64,000 nt of DNA from Prunus persica (GCF_000346465.2 NC_034016.1:14524969-14588968), one strand, 5' to 3'. Shown: positions 46,426 through 58,869, counted from the first letter of the stretch. A program made the numbers and translations. Notes: generated by a model from the letters alone, not told the origin.

Positions 46426-47581
46426 TGTTGAGGCCCAAAAAAACCCATGATTAGGCCCAAATAAGTTTCCGGCCAATATGATACTGTATTAAGAAAAGTT
46501 ACATATCGGAGTACACGAAGGCTCGTCATATACAAGTCATAGCCCACATGCCATGCTAAATAAATAATTTGTCATGATAAGGACTAAGATAATATTATAA
46601 AATACAAGCCCGTGCTAAACTAAGCATCGTGTCCCTCTTCAAGGACGATAAAATTGAAGCACACCAAGCGACACGTCATGCCAAGCAAAGAATTATTATT
46701 CCGCACCCAATCACGCCACAAGTTTAAGTGGGCTACAAGCCACTCAAATATCCGGGGCTTGCTTGAGTGGGTTGTGGCATGGATTGTAATAAATTGTCAT
46801 GAGGCCCATTGATGGGCCGAGAAATGGAAGTCCCAGGTTGCTTAGAAGCCTCAGGACTCAAGCCCATTTCATAGGCTCAAACATGTGGGAAGCACAAGAG
46901 AGAAAAGAATAGTCCATCACTCCAAACAAAAATAGTCCAACCAAAATAGTCTATTGACTCAACCAAAAAGCCCAAACGTTTGATAAAGAAAGCCCACTTA
47001 CTTAATGAATCACCTTTGCCCATACAATTACCATAATGAGCTACAAAAGCCCCAACACTTGGCTGGAAAAACAAAAGCCATAAAGGGGAAGTCTGAAGGT
47101 CCATTATACAAAGTTGCTGGGAGGTTCCAGCACACATTTCAAAGAGCAAGCTTCCCCTCTCACCTGCAACACCTAGCAAATTCGTGCTCTATTCATCCTC
47201 CTCCCCATTTTTCCCTTCTAGCAGGCTGCTGTAGCATTTGACAGAGTCACTGTCAAGTTGCCGGAAATAATACTCAAGCCACCCATTCCTCTTTTTTTCC
47301 TTATTATCAGCTAAACCTCTCTGCAAACTCTTCATCTTCTACCTTAATACCCATTTTCTCCCCGGGAACACTTAGTTTTCTCTTCAGTGCTAAACTCATG
47401 ACAATTTTGCTCCCATGCCACAAGCTTCTCATGTCAAGCTAGAAAATTTATATGTAAGCTGTTGTTATTTTTGTTGGTGAAGGTAACCAAGGTGTTTCCT
47501 AAGGCATCTTTGTCATTTCGAAGTATTCTTGGAGCTTGAGCCCATGCGCGTAGCAGCTACTGGAAGAAAAAAGCCCCTACA
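46426..47581. mobile_element. Solo LTR (1156 bp), block B only
   Basis: Begins TGTTGAGGCCC and ends CCCCTACA, with a perfect 5-bp duplication AAACC (46421-46425, 47582-47586). The empty site is present once in block A at 15328-15332. No second LTR, coding domain or primer site was seen, so it is interpreted as a solo LTR; orientation is not established. Confidence 0.88.
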
Positions 47582-47586
47582 AAACC

Positions 47587-48173
47587 TTAGAGCAACTTAA
47601 TTAGAATATTTGAGAAACTTATGTAAATGAAAGACTAGCAAGCATGTATTTTTACATCTAAAATAGTCAGCCCCGTGCGCACAGAGAGAGAGAGAGAGAG
47701 AGAGAGCACCATAGTTTACATGTTAATGATTAATCCGCATAAAAAGGGAGCAATATACCACAATTGCTTTTAAATAAGACGTTTTTTCTTTATGTAAATC
47801 ACAATTTACAGAAATCTTTCATTATAAATATAAGAAAAATTTATGCATACATATTAAATTATGATCGGCATCAAGTTTCTAGGAGGTGGGCATTTTCTCC
47901 CTTTTCATTTCAACTTGAGCAACAAAACATCTCTAATGGACCGACGGGTTCTAAATGTCCAAGCCCAGCTGCTGGGATTGAGCGAAGTCCACAGCTGGTT
48001 TCAGCCCATGGAACCGAACCAAAGCGGGGCCTGAAATTGAAAGATCCACAAGAAAAAAATATATATTTATTCATAAATAAAACGTCCTGCTTTGACTCTC
48101 TTGTAATTTTCGGCTTCTCTGTTCTACTTCCCGCTGTGCTTCTGATAAACCTCTAACTTCATCAATTCCGGAA
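47587..48173. other. Upstream region of PPR pseudogene B
   Basis: Collinear with 15333-15897; contains an AG run near 47687-47705. Open frames differ by indels from block A and are not credible genes. Confidence 0.5.
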
Positions 48174-50380
48174 ATGCCCCTACTGAAACCTCATATTCAC
48201 AAGCCATCTTGCTTCCCCTGTGCTCCCTCCGACACCCTGCTCGCAGAAAGAGCAATCACATAACTCAAACGCCATCCCCACAACCTCACTTCTCTCTCTT
48301 CCTGTTTTACCTCTGAGGCAGCCTCCTATTTACTCCTCAAGTCCCAATTCGACCAGCCCCTAACCTGAAGTTCCTCAGCTGGGCTCGGAACCATGGTTTC
48401 TTCACCTTCCAATGCAAGTGACTCGCCCTCCACATCCTCACTCCCTTCAAGCTCTACAAGAGCGCCCAACCCCTCGCCGAGGACGTTGCCGTCAACACCA
48501 TCGACGATAGAGGTAATTTGGTCTTTCAGTGCCTCAGTGACTCCCTGCACATCTGCAATTCGAGCTCGGCGGTTTTTGACTTGGTGGGGAAGTCTTACTC
48601 TCTCTTGAATTTAATTGATGAGGCTCTGAATATTGTTAATTTAGCCAAAGTTCATGGATTTATACCTGGTGTACTGTCATATAATGCAATTTTAGATGCA
48701 ATAAGTGGGTCAAAAGAGTCTGTTCAATTTGCTGAGGAGGTGTTTTCTGAGATGATTAGCAATGGGGTATCCCCGAATGTGCATTACGTACAATATTTTG
48801 ATTAGGGGTTTTAGCGGGCGGGGAATTTGAAAATGGGGCTGTAGTTTTTTGGTGGAATGGAAAGAAATGGATGTTTGCCGAATGTGGTTACTTATAATAC
48901 GTTGATTGATGCATATTGCAAATTGAATAGGATTGATCAGGCATTTGAACTGTTGAGATTGATGGCGTTGAAGGGGTTGGAGCTGAATTTGATTTCGTAT
49001 AATGTGGTGATCAATGGGTTGTGTCGAGAAGGGAGGATGAATGAGACAAGTCAGGTTCTCTAGGAGATGAAAAGAAAAGGTTTTGTTCCTGATGAGGTGA
49101 CTTGTAAATTGTAATACATTTATTAGTGGGTATTGCAAGGAAGGTAATTTTCACCAAGCACTTGTTCTGCAAGAGGAGATGCGGAGGAATCGCTTGTCTC
49201 CCAATGTTTTCAATGTCATTAATGCTATGTGAAAGGCTAAGAATTTAAATCGAGCAATGGAGTTTTTCGATCAGATGCGTGTTAGAGGACTTCGTCCAAA
49301 TGAGAGAACGTATACTACGTTGATTGATGGTTTCTCCCAACAGAGGTTCTTAAATGAAGCTTATGATGGTCTGAAGAAAATGATTGGGAATGGATTATCA
49401 CCTTCGATTGTGACTTACAATGCACTTATCAATGGATACTGCTTATTGGGGAGGATGGAATACTAGATATGACAGGGAGAGGGTTGTCCCCTGATGTACT
49501 AAGTTATAGTACTATTATAACTGGGTTTTGTCGGCATCAAGAATTGGAGAGCGCATTTCGAATGAAGCTGGAGATGATGGATAAGGGTGTATCACCTGAT
49601 GCTGTTACCTATTCATCACTCATTCAAGGTGTCTGTCAGCAAAGAAGACTAGGTGAATCTTGTGATCTATTCCAAGAAATGTTGAGTATGGGTATGCCTC
49701 CTGATGAATTTACATACACAACATTGATCAATGCTTACTGTGTGGAAGGGGATTTAAATAAGGCTCTTCATTTGAATGATGAAATGATACAAAAATAATT
49801 CCTACCTGATGTTGTTACCTACAGTGTGCTCATTTATGGACTTAACTAACAAGCTCGAACAAGCGAAGCAAAGAGGCTTCTGCTCAACTTGTTCTATGAG
49901 GAGTCTGTCCCTGGTGATATCACATATAATACGCTAATAGAGAACTGCACTAATGGTGAATTTAAGAGTGTGGTTGCTCTAGTAAAGGGATAATGTATGA
50001 AGGGTTTGATGAAAGAAGCACACCTAGTTTTTGAGACAATGGTTGAGAGGAAACACAAGCGTAACGAAGCAGTTTATGATGTTATTATTCATGGTCATTG
50101 TAAGGGTGGAAATGTTATCAATCTGTACAAGGAAATGTTGCATTCTGGTTTTGTTCCGCATACTGTGACGGTTATTGGGCTGGTTAAAGCACTTTTCACA
50201 GAGGGGATGAACAATGAATTGAGTCAAGTCATAGGGAACACACTGAGAAACTGTCAGCTTTCTGAGGCTGAACGTGCAAAACTACTCGTTGACATCAACC
50301 ATAAAGAAGGAATATGGATGAAGTTTTTAATGTGCTTAGTGATATGGCCAAGGACGGCCTCCTTCCAAATAGTGGAGTAA
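48174..50380 (+). pseudogene. P-class PPR pseudogene, EMB2745-like, copy B
   Basis: Partner of 15898-18145 with the same N-terminal leader and PPR repeats (VTYNTLIDAYCKLNRIDQAFELL, TYTTLIDGFSQQRFLNEA, TYSSLIQGVCQQRRLGES). Lesions shared with copy A are TGA 48419-48421, the slip near 48780-48805, TAG 49061-49063, the slip near 49110, a stop after the IQK segment (TAA 49796-49798 here, TGA in A) and the stops near 49846 and 49991. Lesions specific to B are TAA 48261-48263 (codon 30), a 2-bp loss near 48364, TGA 49230-49232, a deletion near 49460 and loss of four codons near 50120. No functional RNA-binding protein can be made. Confidence 0.9.
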
Positions 50381-53300
50381 GAGCTTCTGCAGGGGGATAA
50401 CTAATGGCAAGCATTCTCTTATTAAAAGGAGCAAAAAATGAAGGCAAAAGTTCAAGCTGATTGCAATCTTTTTGGTTGACAGAGTAACTGATGAAGCCGA
50501 AGTGCATAATCACCTTGATTGGGATTATTGTCCGATAAAATACTTCAGTGCTATGGTGGCTTGTGCAGATAAGCCTTGTTACTCCATGCCCATGTTTTCT
50601 TACAATCCAGCGAACCTTTTTATGAAGATTCTTCATTTATCATGCAGTTACTTTCTTACAAGTTCAGGTAATGTGTGTGTGTGTATGTATAAGGTTTTTT
50701 TCATCATGGAAGAGAAATGGAAATACATTGGCCGTACAGATTGTTGTTTTTGTATACTATGTGTACTCATGACTCATTATTGGACTTTTCAGTTTCAGTT
50801 AACAGATAGTTGCAGTTTAATCTATTCTCTGCTACTGAGTCGTTCTTGAGAAGATAAAATAAGTTTCATACCATCTTTGTTTGCCGTTGTTTCTGGAAGT
50901 TGACATCTTGTGTTGACTTAAATGTATCTTGAGAAGCTAAGGATGTGGATTTCAAGCTGCATCTGATGAGATTTGTGCAGCTATTGAGTTTGTTTTATGA
51001 ATAATGTTTGAAAGCAACATCATGCATAGCATTTGATATGGTACTATCCCTCCCTGAAAATCAGATCGGCAGCTACATAACATGCCAGTTATGTGATCAA
51101 TCTTAAAAATGCTAGAATTTCCCATATACCAATTTGATTGAATAGACCTCTGAAGTCTTAACCTATTGACCAAACTAAGTCTACGATTGACGCTGGATTG
51201 GTTACCTTGCAGAACTTCCAGGAACCTCAAATCCATGGAATTTTCCATCAATCCAGCACCATACAGTCATCTGCCCTCTGTAGCTGTGTTTCACGACCAA
51301 GTATTAACATTTACTTAGGATCTAAGGCACCTCACTGATGGATAGTAGTTTACTTCTTGCTTAAGAATATTTTCCGTGGGCATCATAACTGCTATGCTAC
51401 TCATATTGTCTCTAACCAGCATGGTCATTTTGCTTCTTCTCTCAACTAATAATAGGTTTATGATCTCAATCACATTTACAAGCAAACCACTTTAACATGG
51501 TAGATGACAGATAAAGAATACTTGTAATATACTGACCTATGCCATAAGGTAGTTGACAGAGGAAGGTAAATATAAGGACAATTGTAAATGTAATGACTCA
51601 TGAGATTTGTTTGGTAATAAACTTTGGGTATGAAAGAGAAAAAGTGAGATTAAATCAACATAAAACTATTATTCGTGGGATTTCTGTTCACTTTCTTCAA
51701 TTTTCTCAGTAACCAAACATACAATTGTCCATCAATCCCAAAACTCAATAACTCTAATAATTAACAAATACATACGATTCAGGTTACTATTTCTGCCCAT
51801 TTACAAAATCTTCTTCTTCATAGCCTATTTATTCGTAGTTGCTGCATCGATAAGGCTTTTATTTTTTTATTTATTTTACACAGTAGTGGTCTCTCCTGCT
51901 TGACACTCAGGTTCGAAACCCTAAGGGGTTTCTTTCTCTCAATGTAACTAAAAAAACATTTATCTAAATCATCTCGATTGGGCTGTTTTTGGTGGCTTTC
52001 TATCTTGAGATCTATTGGGTTGAGAACTTGATTGAAAAAGTATAGGCTAGGCCACGTGTGGAGGACTAGACTAGGTTAGCTTAGAAATGACTAGATTTCG
52101 TGTGAAATCAAAGAAGAACATAGATATTGTCTTCGCACTTGGATGGATGAATTATTCATAAAAATTGATGTCTTAAAGTTATCCCCACCCACTCATCCTT
52201 CAACTTAAGAGACAACATCCTTACTTTCTCTTGGATGGATATTTGGCTGTAATCCAAGCTAGCCTAGTCTAGCTAATCCAAGGGCTGATTTCCACTGTAG
52301 TGCTAAGTTTCATTTTTTCGATGTAAACTCTAACCCTCAAACTTGCTCTTGTCCCGATAATTTTATTTTAGAGTTGCTTGACATGAGAATAAAATAAAAA
52401 TAAGCCTTAGTTGCTAAGTTTCATTTTTTCGATGTAACTTGCTCTTGTCCCTATAATTCTATTTTAGAGTTGCTTAGGAATAAAATAAAATAAAAGCCTT
52501 AGTTATACTGGATAACTAAGTCTTATTTTTATGTATTTAGCCTTTAAGCACTTTGGTGGGATAAGATTAGTTGCTCTACAAGTTTTTTCTTTAAAGGCTT
52601 TTGAGTAGTGGCAAATCTAGGATTCTATGGACAAGGGGCCACAGTGTAAAAGTTCCGAAATTTTTATACGAAGAAAATAATACTAAAAAAAAAAAAGATA
52701 GTACTTCTATTCATAATTCATAGCAAAATTAATAATATAAGTTACAATTGTCCACGTCGAGTTTTTATCTTTTGAAAACATTACATTATAGTTTCGTTAT
52801 CAATACAAGCAAAAACATCCCTCTCAATGTAAACAATATCTCATCTACTTCAATTGGTCTTGCACTTGAATTACCCAGATTAGACGGAGAAGGACTATCC
52901 ATAGATAATTTTCTTCTAAAGAATCGTTCCATAAATTCACACATTAATTAATTCAATTAATCATTAAGTTTTATCCAAATTATCATATGAATATGAAAAT
53001 GTTAATAACCCACTACCAATGATCATTCAACCCTTCTTATTTCCGTGTGCATCCGACTCTGCTTTTGAGCGTAATCTTGTACTTGTAATTATGGTCAAAA
53101 GAATTTGTATTTTTTTCTTGTTCAAAGAATTTATAGGTTAATAATAAAATGCACGAATGGGAATAGTGTTCAATACTTCAATTAGACTTTGCTTCTTGTC
53201 ACCAAGAATATGGTGATGTGTGTGAGTAAAGGTTGTTCCTTTTTTATTTATTTATGAAAAGTAAAGGTTGTTCTTTTTGTTATACCCGATTCATTAGGGT

Positions 53301-53942
53301 AGATGGCCATGAAGACTCTAATCTTTGGGAAAATTTGTCATCCCAAGATGTTTTAAGGACGTTTCTCTCAGTGTACAGCTGTGTGTTTGGATTGCTAGTT
53401 GTAATCAAAGCCCTTTAAATATTTGGTGAGACTGGTTACTCTAGAAGTTTTTTTTTTTTTTTTAAAAAGTAAATGCTTTTGAGCATAGTTAGTAAAATAC
53501 ATAACAGAAAAAGTATGAATAAAATACGTATGTAAAAATTCAAACGAAAAGTTTAGCCACTATATAATTTATTTAAAATTTGTAATATGTATTATTTTTA
53601 TTCAATATTATGTGAATTTTATAATTTATTTAAAATTTGCAATATGTATTATTTTTATTCAATATTATGTGAATTTTATATGTATATATAATATGAATAT
53701 TATACTTGAAAATGCTGACTAGGCTTTTCAGTATAATCTGATCATCATTGCCATTGGTTTCCCCTTGACACTACAAAGATATATGGGCTAATAATTAATG
53801 CACGAAGTGTTTAGATTTTTGCGCAAATATTTGTTGGGTTGTTCTTGGTAAGTTGAATATCTTTGTCTCGAGCGCCGGCACGCAGATACCCCCATCCGAA
53901 CCAAACGACGAGCGCCATGTTTAACTTTAAGTTTTGACTGTT
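50381..53942. other. 3' flank of PPR pseudogene B and non-coding DNA
   Basis: Collinear with block A 18146-28240 minus that block's insertions. It preserves empty sites for the 1.45-kb hAT (51838-51845), the small hAT (52842-52849) and the Harbinger (53415-53417). No gene recognised. Confidence 0.6.
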
Positions 53943-54252
53943 CCCATGCAAAGTGAGAGCCAATACATCACATGAAGGTCGCCAAGTGCATGCTTTGGAA
54001 AGAAAAAGTTGGTAGGTACGTCCTAACATGTGGGCTAAATTTCACAACACAAAAATTTAGCTCATCCATCTACCCAAAATTATAAATTTAGCTCATCCCC
54101 ATGCAAAGTGAGAACCAATACATCACATGAAGGTCGCCAAGTGCGTGCTTTGGAAAGAAAAAGTTGGTAGGTGCGTCCTAACATGTGGGCTAAAATTTCA
54201 GAACACAAAAATTTAGCTCATCCATCTACCCAAAATTATAAATTTAGCTTGT
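53943..54252 (+). repeat. 155-bp tandem duplication at the LTR insertion site
   Basis: Units starting about 53943 and 54098 (offset 155 bp), both containing CATGAAGGTCGCCAAGTGC and TAACATGTGGGCTAAA. The large LTR element begins at the end of the second unit. Block A has one copy. Confidence 0.88.
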
Positions 54253-54410
54253 TGGAATAAAAAAAATCACAAAAATCACAAAAATATTGGAACGTGAGAT
54301 TGGATAGGTGGGGGGGAAGTTTGGAAAAAGGTGGGGGTCTAAACCAATGAAAACGTTTAAGAGAGTTTAGTGGCTCCTATTTTTGGGGGAGCTGATTATT
54401 CAGTTTTCAA

Positions 54411-54418
54411 TATAAATA
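54411..54418 (+). promoter_or_regulatory. TATA box of the family-T LTR
   Basis: TATAAATA in the context TTTTCAATATAAATATTC, a typical plant LTR promoter layout. Confidence 0.6.
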
Positions 54419-56063
54419 TTCTGCACTAAAAAGGAAAAAAGAAAAAAGGGAGGAGAGAGAACACGACAGAAGAAGAAAACTGTTGTAAGAGGAAAATTAC
54501 AGGAGCACAAATACAAGAGGAGACATTTTCACAGGTATATGGATCCTGTCAATTAATTCTTGTTGGGTGGCAACCCTCAAATCATTTTTCTTGGATGATG
54601 AATCCATATTGGGTGGCAACCCTCAAATAAAACTCTTGGATGATAAATCCATAATGGGTGGCAACCCTTAAATCATGAACAACAAATCCATGAGAGGATT
54701 CCTGTTTAACAAAGCTCTGCCGAGCAAAAGGAAATCCTTTGAAATGGAAATGGTGTTTGGAGGGTTAATTCCAAAAATGTACAGAAAAAAGAGAGCGTGA
54801 ATTACCTCTTGGGCTCTCTCACCACTCCTCTCCATCTCTGCTTAAGAAGGCCTTTATTTTTTTCTCTGAGCAAACTACATCAAAAAAAATGTAAAGGATG
54901 TTAGTCATGAAGAAAAGAATAGGCAGAGAAAAAAATGGAGATCTGTAAAAAAAAGGGGAAAGAAAATAGAGGCCATGTTTTTCTGTCACAGCCTCTCTCC
55001 CTCTCTCTCTTAGATGATCTTCTTGTTGGGCACACAATCACAACAGACAGAAAAAAATTAAAACAGGAAAACAGCCACTGAAAAAAAAAAAAGGGAAAGA
55101 AAGTGGCTGAGCGCCAATTCGTGGGTGTTGCTGGGTTAAAGGGAGAGAATGGTGCCAGCCAAAAGAAAACATGGGTATAAAAAAAAAGAGAAGCAGAACT
55201 TGGGAAGGGCCACGTTGGAGCAGCCCATGCTTTGAATGCCCTATCTTTTGGTTTCATAACAAACAACTAAAATATCTGGATGTATGACAATTAAAAAAGA
55301 AAGAAGGGATTTGCTTCAGTCATCAAAAAGAGGAAGAAAAGTCAAAACATAAAAAAAAAAGAAAAAAAAAGAGAAGAGGGTGGCTGACGCCACTTTGTTG
55401 AAGTTGGAAGAAAAGCAAAACAAAGGGGACAAGGACCATGTGTTGCAGAGGAAAAAAAGAGGAAAAAGACAAAAAAGTCTGAAACCTCTTTGATGCGTTG
55501 CGGCAGTTTTTTCTTCTGGCTTTCTTTTTTTGTTTGCAAAGGCTGTGCACAGATTGTGACTTCGTGTATTTTCTTCAAAGACTGAACAGTAAAAATGTTT
55601 GCTATTAATTCGGACTGATCACAAGTATTCCAGATAAAGATGAGACTACAAGGTTTGACTTTACTTGGAAACAAACTCTATAAAGAGTTGGATAACTATT
55701 AGGTTGTTTTAATCGCCTGATGTACCAAAGTTTTTTTTTTGGGGCTCCATGCTCATGGGCTAACTATCAACAAACATCAAAAGCCCAAAATAGGATCATG
55801 GGCTGTCAGAGAATAATTATCCATTGACTCTCAGAAGCCCATATAATTAATGGGTAACCCAAATAATTACCCATTAAATTTCCTAAGGCCCAAATTTCCT
55901 ATCATATGGTTAATGGATTAGTTAAAAAAAATCCTTGTAGCCATATTTGGGTCCAAGTGCAAATGTCAACTTTAGAAAATTAGTGGGTTAATCAAAATTG
56001 CTCATTAATTTTCTGGGACATTGACAAAAAGAAAAAGTGGTACAAAACCATCCAAATTTTTCC

Positions 56064-56283
56064 CATGGGTCATCTACCCATGAAAATTCCAATGAGATTA
56101 AATTCAAATATCTCAAACACAAATTCTCAATTAATGGGCCACACTTACCCATTAATTTCAAAATTTTCCCATAGGTCACCTACCTATGAAAATCCCCAAA
56201 TTATCTCAAAGATACAAATTCTAAATTATTGGGTCATACATACCCATTAATTTCCAATTTTTCCCATAGGTCATCTACCTATG
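56064..56283 (+). repeat. Three tandem hairpin-bearing units in the family-T LTR
   Basis: Stem-loops CATGGGT-catct-ACCCATG (56064-56082), CATAGGT-cacct-ACCTATG (56170-56188) and CATAGGT-catct-ACCTATG (56265-56283). A G-C to A-T base-pair replacement is matched on both arms. Each unit also has a second AATGGG/CCCATT-type pairing. Confidence 0.75.
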
Positions 56284-56361
56284 AAAATCTTCAAATCGTC
56301 TCAAAGACACCAACTCTAAATTATTGTGCCACATTTACCCATTAGTTTCTAAATTTTCGAA

Positions 56362-56396
56362 CTACGTTGGTTTGATCCCTTTAAAAGGGTACGTAG
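56362..56396 (+). repeat. CTACGT...ACGTAG two-tier hairpin motif (family-T LTR)
   Basis: Outer stem CTACGT/ACGTAG, inner stem CCCTTT/AAAGGG. Homologous in layout to the motif in family H at 58834-58869, with a different inner stem. Confidence 0.7.
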
Positions 56397-58036
56397 GCAA
56401 TCTAGAGATTCAATCTAGATGCAACCATCCCAAACATATTTCCATATTGAATCCCTGGTTTATTCAGCTAAATTCACTCAAACACTCCTCAATCAAACTC
56501 ATTCAAATTCTTCGTTTTGCGATGAGTCATTTATTCATCATGAATCTTTGAACTACGTGTAACACCCCGACCCCAAATTTCCCCAAATTTTACCCTCATT
56601 TAATTATTTAATTATTTAAGGGTATTTTAGTCATATTTTTAACCGGAGAGAGTTTGGGACCGTGACTTATATTTTTAGATAGGTCGTACTGAGACGAGTT
56701 CATAGACACGTAGTGGGCTCGAATCGGAGTTGTAACGAGAGAGATATGGTCAAAAGAAATCCAGTGGCACAATCGTAAATATTTCGAAATGGGATTTTTT
56801 TTATAAAAAACCTGGTTTTCTCTCTCTCTCTCTCTCCCCCCCCGCGGGTCTCTCTCTCCTCTCCCTCGCGCGCGACAGCCGGCCACGTTTTGGCCGGCCG
56901 TGCTCTCCTCCGGCCACCAATGGCGACGGGACCGGTACCAAAATGACCGGGCCGTCGTCCTCTTCCTACCCCAGCCATCCCCCGCCTCCAGCCGCCGTGG
57001 TTTCGCCGGAATTTGGAGAAGAAGCGGCCGACGTCGCCGAATTTTCAAAGCCGTCGATCTCCCTCCTCCGGCCACCAATTTCGTCGATCCAGGTATGGAT
57101 TTTGAACCTCTCAAGCTGCTCTAGCTGATGGTTGGGTAGGATTAGATCGATTCTTAGCGTAGATCACTCGATTTTCGAATTGAAAATCGGCCGAAACTTC
57201 GGCCGCCGTGATCGGCCACTTCCGGCCAGTTTTTGGGGTAGGTCCAAGAACAAAAGTGACTCCAAATGAGGTGTTTTACCTAGGATAGGAGTTTGGAGTC
57301 TTGGTTCCGAGATTTTTCGACGAACCATAATCGCTTTGGACACCCGATCTGCCCGCGCGTGTGGCAGCGCGTGGGCGAGGGTGGTGGAGTGACTCTGGGC
57401 CGTTTTGAGATCCTCGTGCCGTCACGAGCGCGTAGGATTTCGCGGATCTCAATTCGGACGTCGTTTGACTATCGAACGGAGAATCGCATATCGCGCGTTA
57501 TCCGGGTTCGATAGGTTGGGACCGTTGGATGGACCCAAATTTAATATATGTTAATCTAGGTAATTTTAGGATCGTGTAGGAATTCACGGATTGTGAATCG
57601 GAGCCCCGGATGTTCCGATTTAATAATTTAAAGTTCATATTTTATATTAACCGTCGGATCGTGCGATCGTGAGAAATCCGACCGTCCGATCTGAACCAAA
57701 CTTGCAGGACAAGTGTACTATACCTGGTAGAACCCATAGGGACTTCCGGATCGGAAATTGGAGGTCGTGGGTTCTGCAGGTCCGGTTGACCAGGGTTAGA
57801 ATAGTTTGACCCTCGGTTGACCGAGAGTCTCCCGGAGTAATCTCACCCTTCCAGGGGGAATTATCGGGAGCTAGACTATTGTGGAGGGTTACACAATATT
57901 AGAATTATTTATATAAATTATGTGGTTGTACAAGGGTACAACAAAGTCTAGATTGTCAGTTTGGAGTGCTATACGCACTACTTTAGGTACCTCCTCGGAT
58001 GTTGGATCCACTACAAGTACCACCAAGTGAAAGTAG

Positions 58037-58774
58037 GTCCCGCGTGGCGTAGGTTATCCGGCGTTGGGACAGACCCCATACGTGGCGTTGGTTGTACCGG
58101 CGTATGGGGAGCTATGTAATATTATGTTGAGGTCGCACGTGGCGTAGGTTATCCGGCGTGTCGACAGACCCCATACGTGGCGTTGGTTGTACCGGCGTAT
58201 GGGGAACTTTGTGATATAATATTGAGGTCCCACGTGGCGTAGGTTATCCGGCGTTGGGACAGGCCTCATACGTGGCGTTGGTTGTACCGGCGTATGGGGA
58301 GTTATGTGATATGATGTGCAGGTCGCACGTGGCGTAGGTTATCCGGCGTGTCGACAGACCCCATACGTGGCGTTGGTTGTACCGGCGTATGGGGAACTTT
58401 GTGATATAATATTGAGGTCCCACGTGGCGTAGGTTATCCGGCGTTGGGACAGGCCTCATACGTGGCGTTGGTTGTACCGGCGTATGGGGAGTTATGTGAT
58501 ATGATGTGCAGGTCGCACGTGGCGTAGGTTATCCGGCGTGTCGACAGACCCCATACGTGGCGTTGGTTGTACCGGCGTATGGGGAACTTTGTGATATAAT
58601 ATTGAGGTCCCACGTGGCGTAGGTTATCCGGCGTTGGGACAGGCCTCATACGTGGCGTTGGTTGTACCGGCGTATGGGGAGTTATGTGATATGATGTGCA
58701 GGTCTCACGTGACGTAGGTTATCCGGCGTTGAGACAGACCCCATACGTGGCGTTGGTTGTACCGGCGTATGGGG
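58037..58774 (+). repeat. Array of 16 hairpins, 95-bp period, 190-bp higher-order period (LTR copy 3)
   Basis: Eight type-X hairpins alternate with eight type-Y hairpins. The Y stem CC(C/T)CATACG/CGTATGGGG is nine pairs long around TGGCGTTGGTTGTACCGG. X stems have three states: GTCCC/GGGAC (58037, 58227, 58417, 58607), GTCGC/(G)TCGAC (58133, 58323, 58513) and GTCTC/GAGAC (58702). The variable pair is therefore C-G, G-C or T-A but always paired. Units 58227-58640 form a precise 190-bp dimer repeat. Confidence 0.9.
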
Positions 58775-58833
58775 AGATTATATGAAATGAAATAAGGTAT
58801 CGCCCAAGTGGGGAATTGAGTTTTAGGGAAGAA

Positions 58834-58869
58834 CTACGTGTGGCTTGATCCCTCAAGGAGGGTACGTAG
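58834..58869 (+). repeat. CTACGT...ACGTAG two-tier hairpin motif (family H copy 3)
   Basis: Outer CTACGT/ACGTAG, inner CCCTC/GAGGG around AA; followed by GCAGCCTAAGG. Confidence 0.7.

Noticed and set aside
54901..55674. Overlapping 100-120-codon minus-strand frames, Phe/Ser-rich
   Set aside because: Produced by A/G-rich low-complexity sequence of the family-T LTR read in reverse.
56608..57114. 168-codon Arg-rich frame in LTR copy 3
   Set aside because: The homologous region in copy 2 (32340-32680) does not keep the frame; GC-rich repeat noise.
58054..58649. Three near-identical 71-codon minus-strand frames
   Set aside because: They simply reflect the 190-bp period of the hairpin array (190 is not a multiple of three, and each frame stops within its unit); no coding signature.
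58037..58774. CRISPR-like regular array
   Set aside because: Regular repeats with palindromes superficially resemble CRISPR, but the spacers are themselves repeats, there are no cas genes, the context is a plant LTR, and homologous arrays sit in two other LTR copies.
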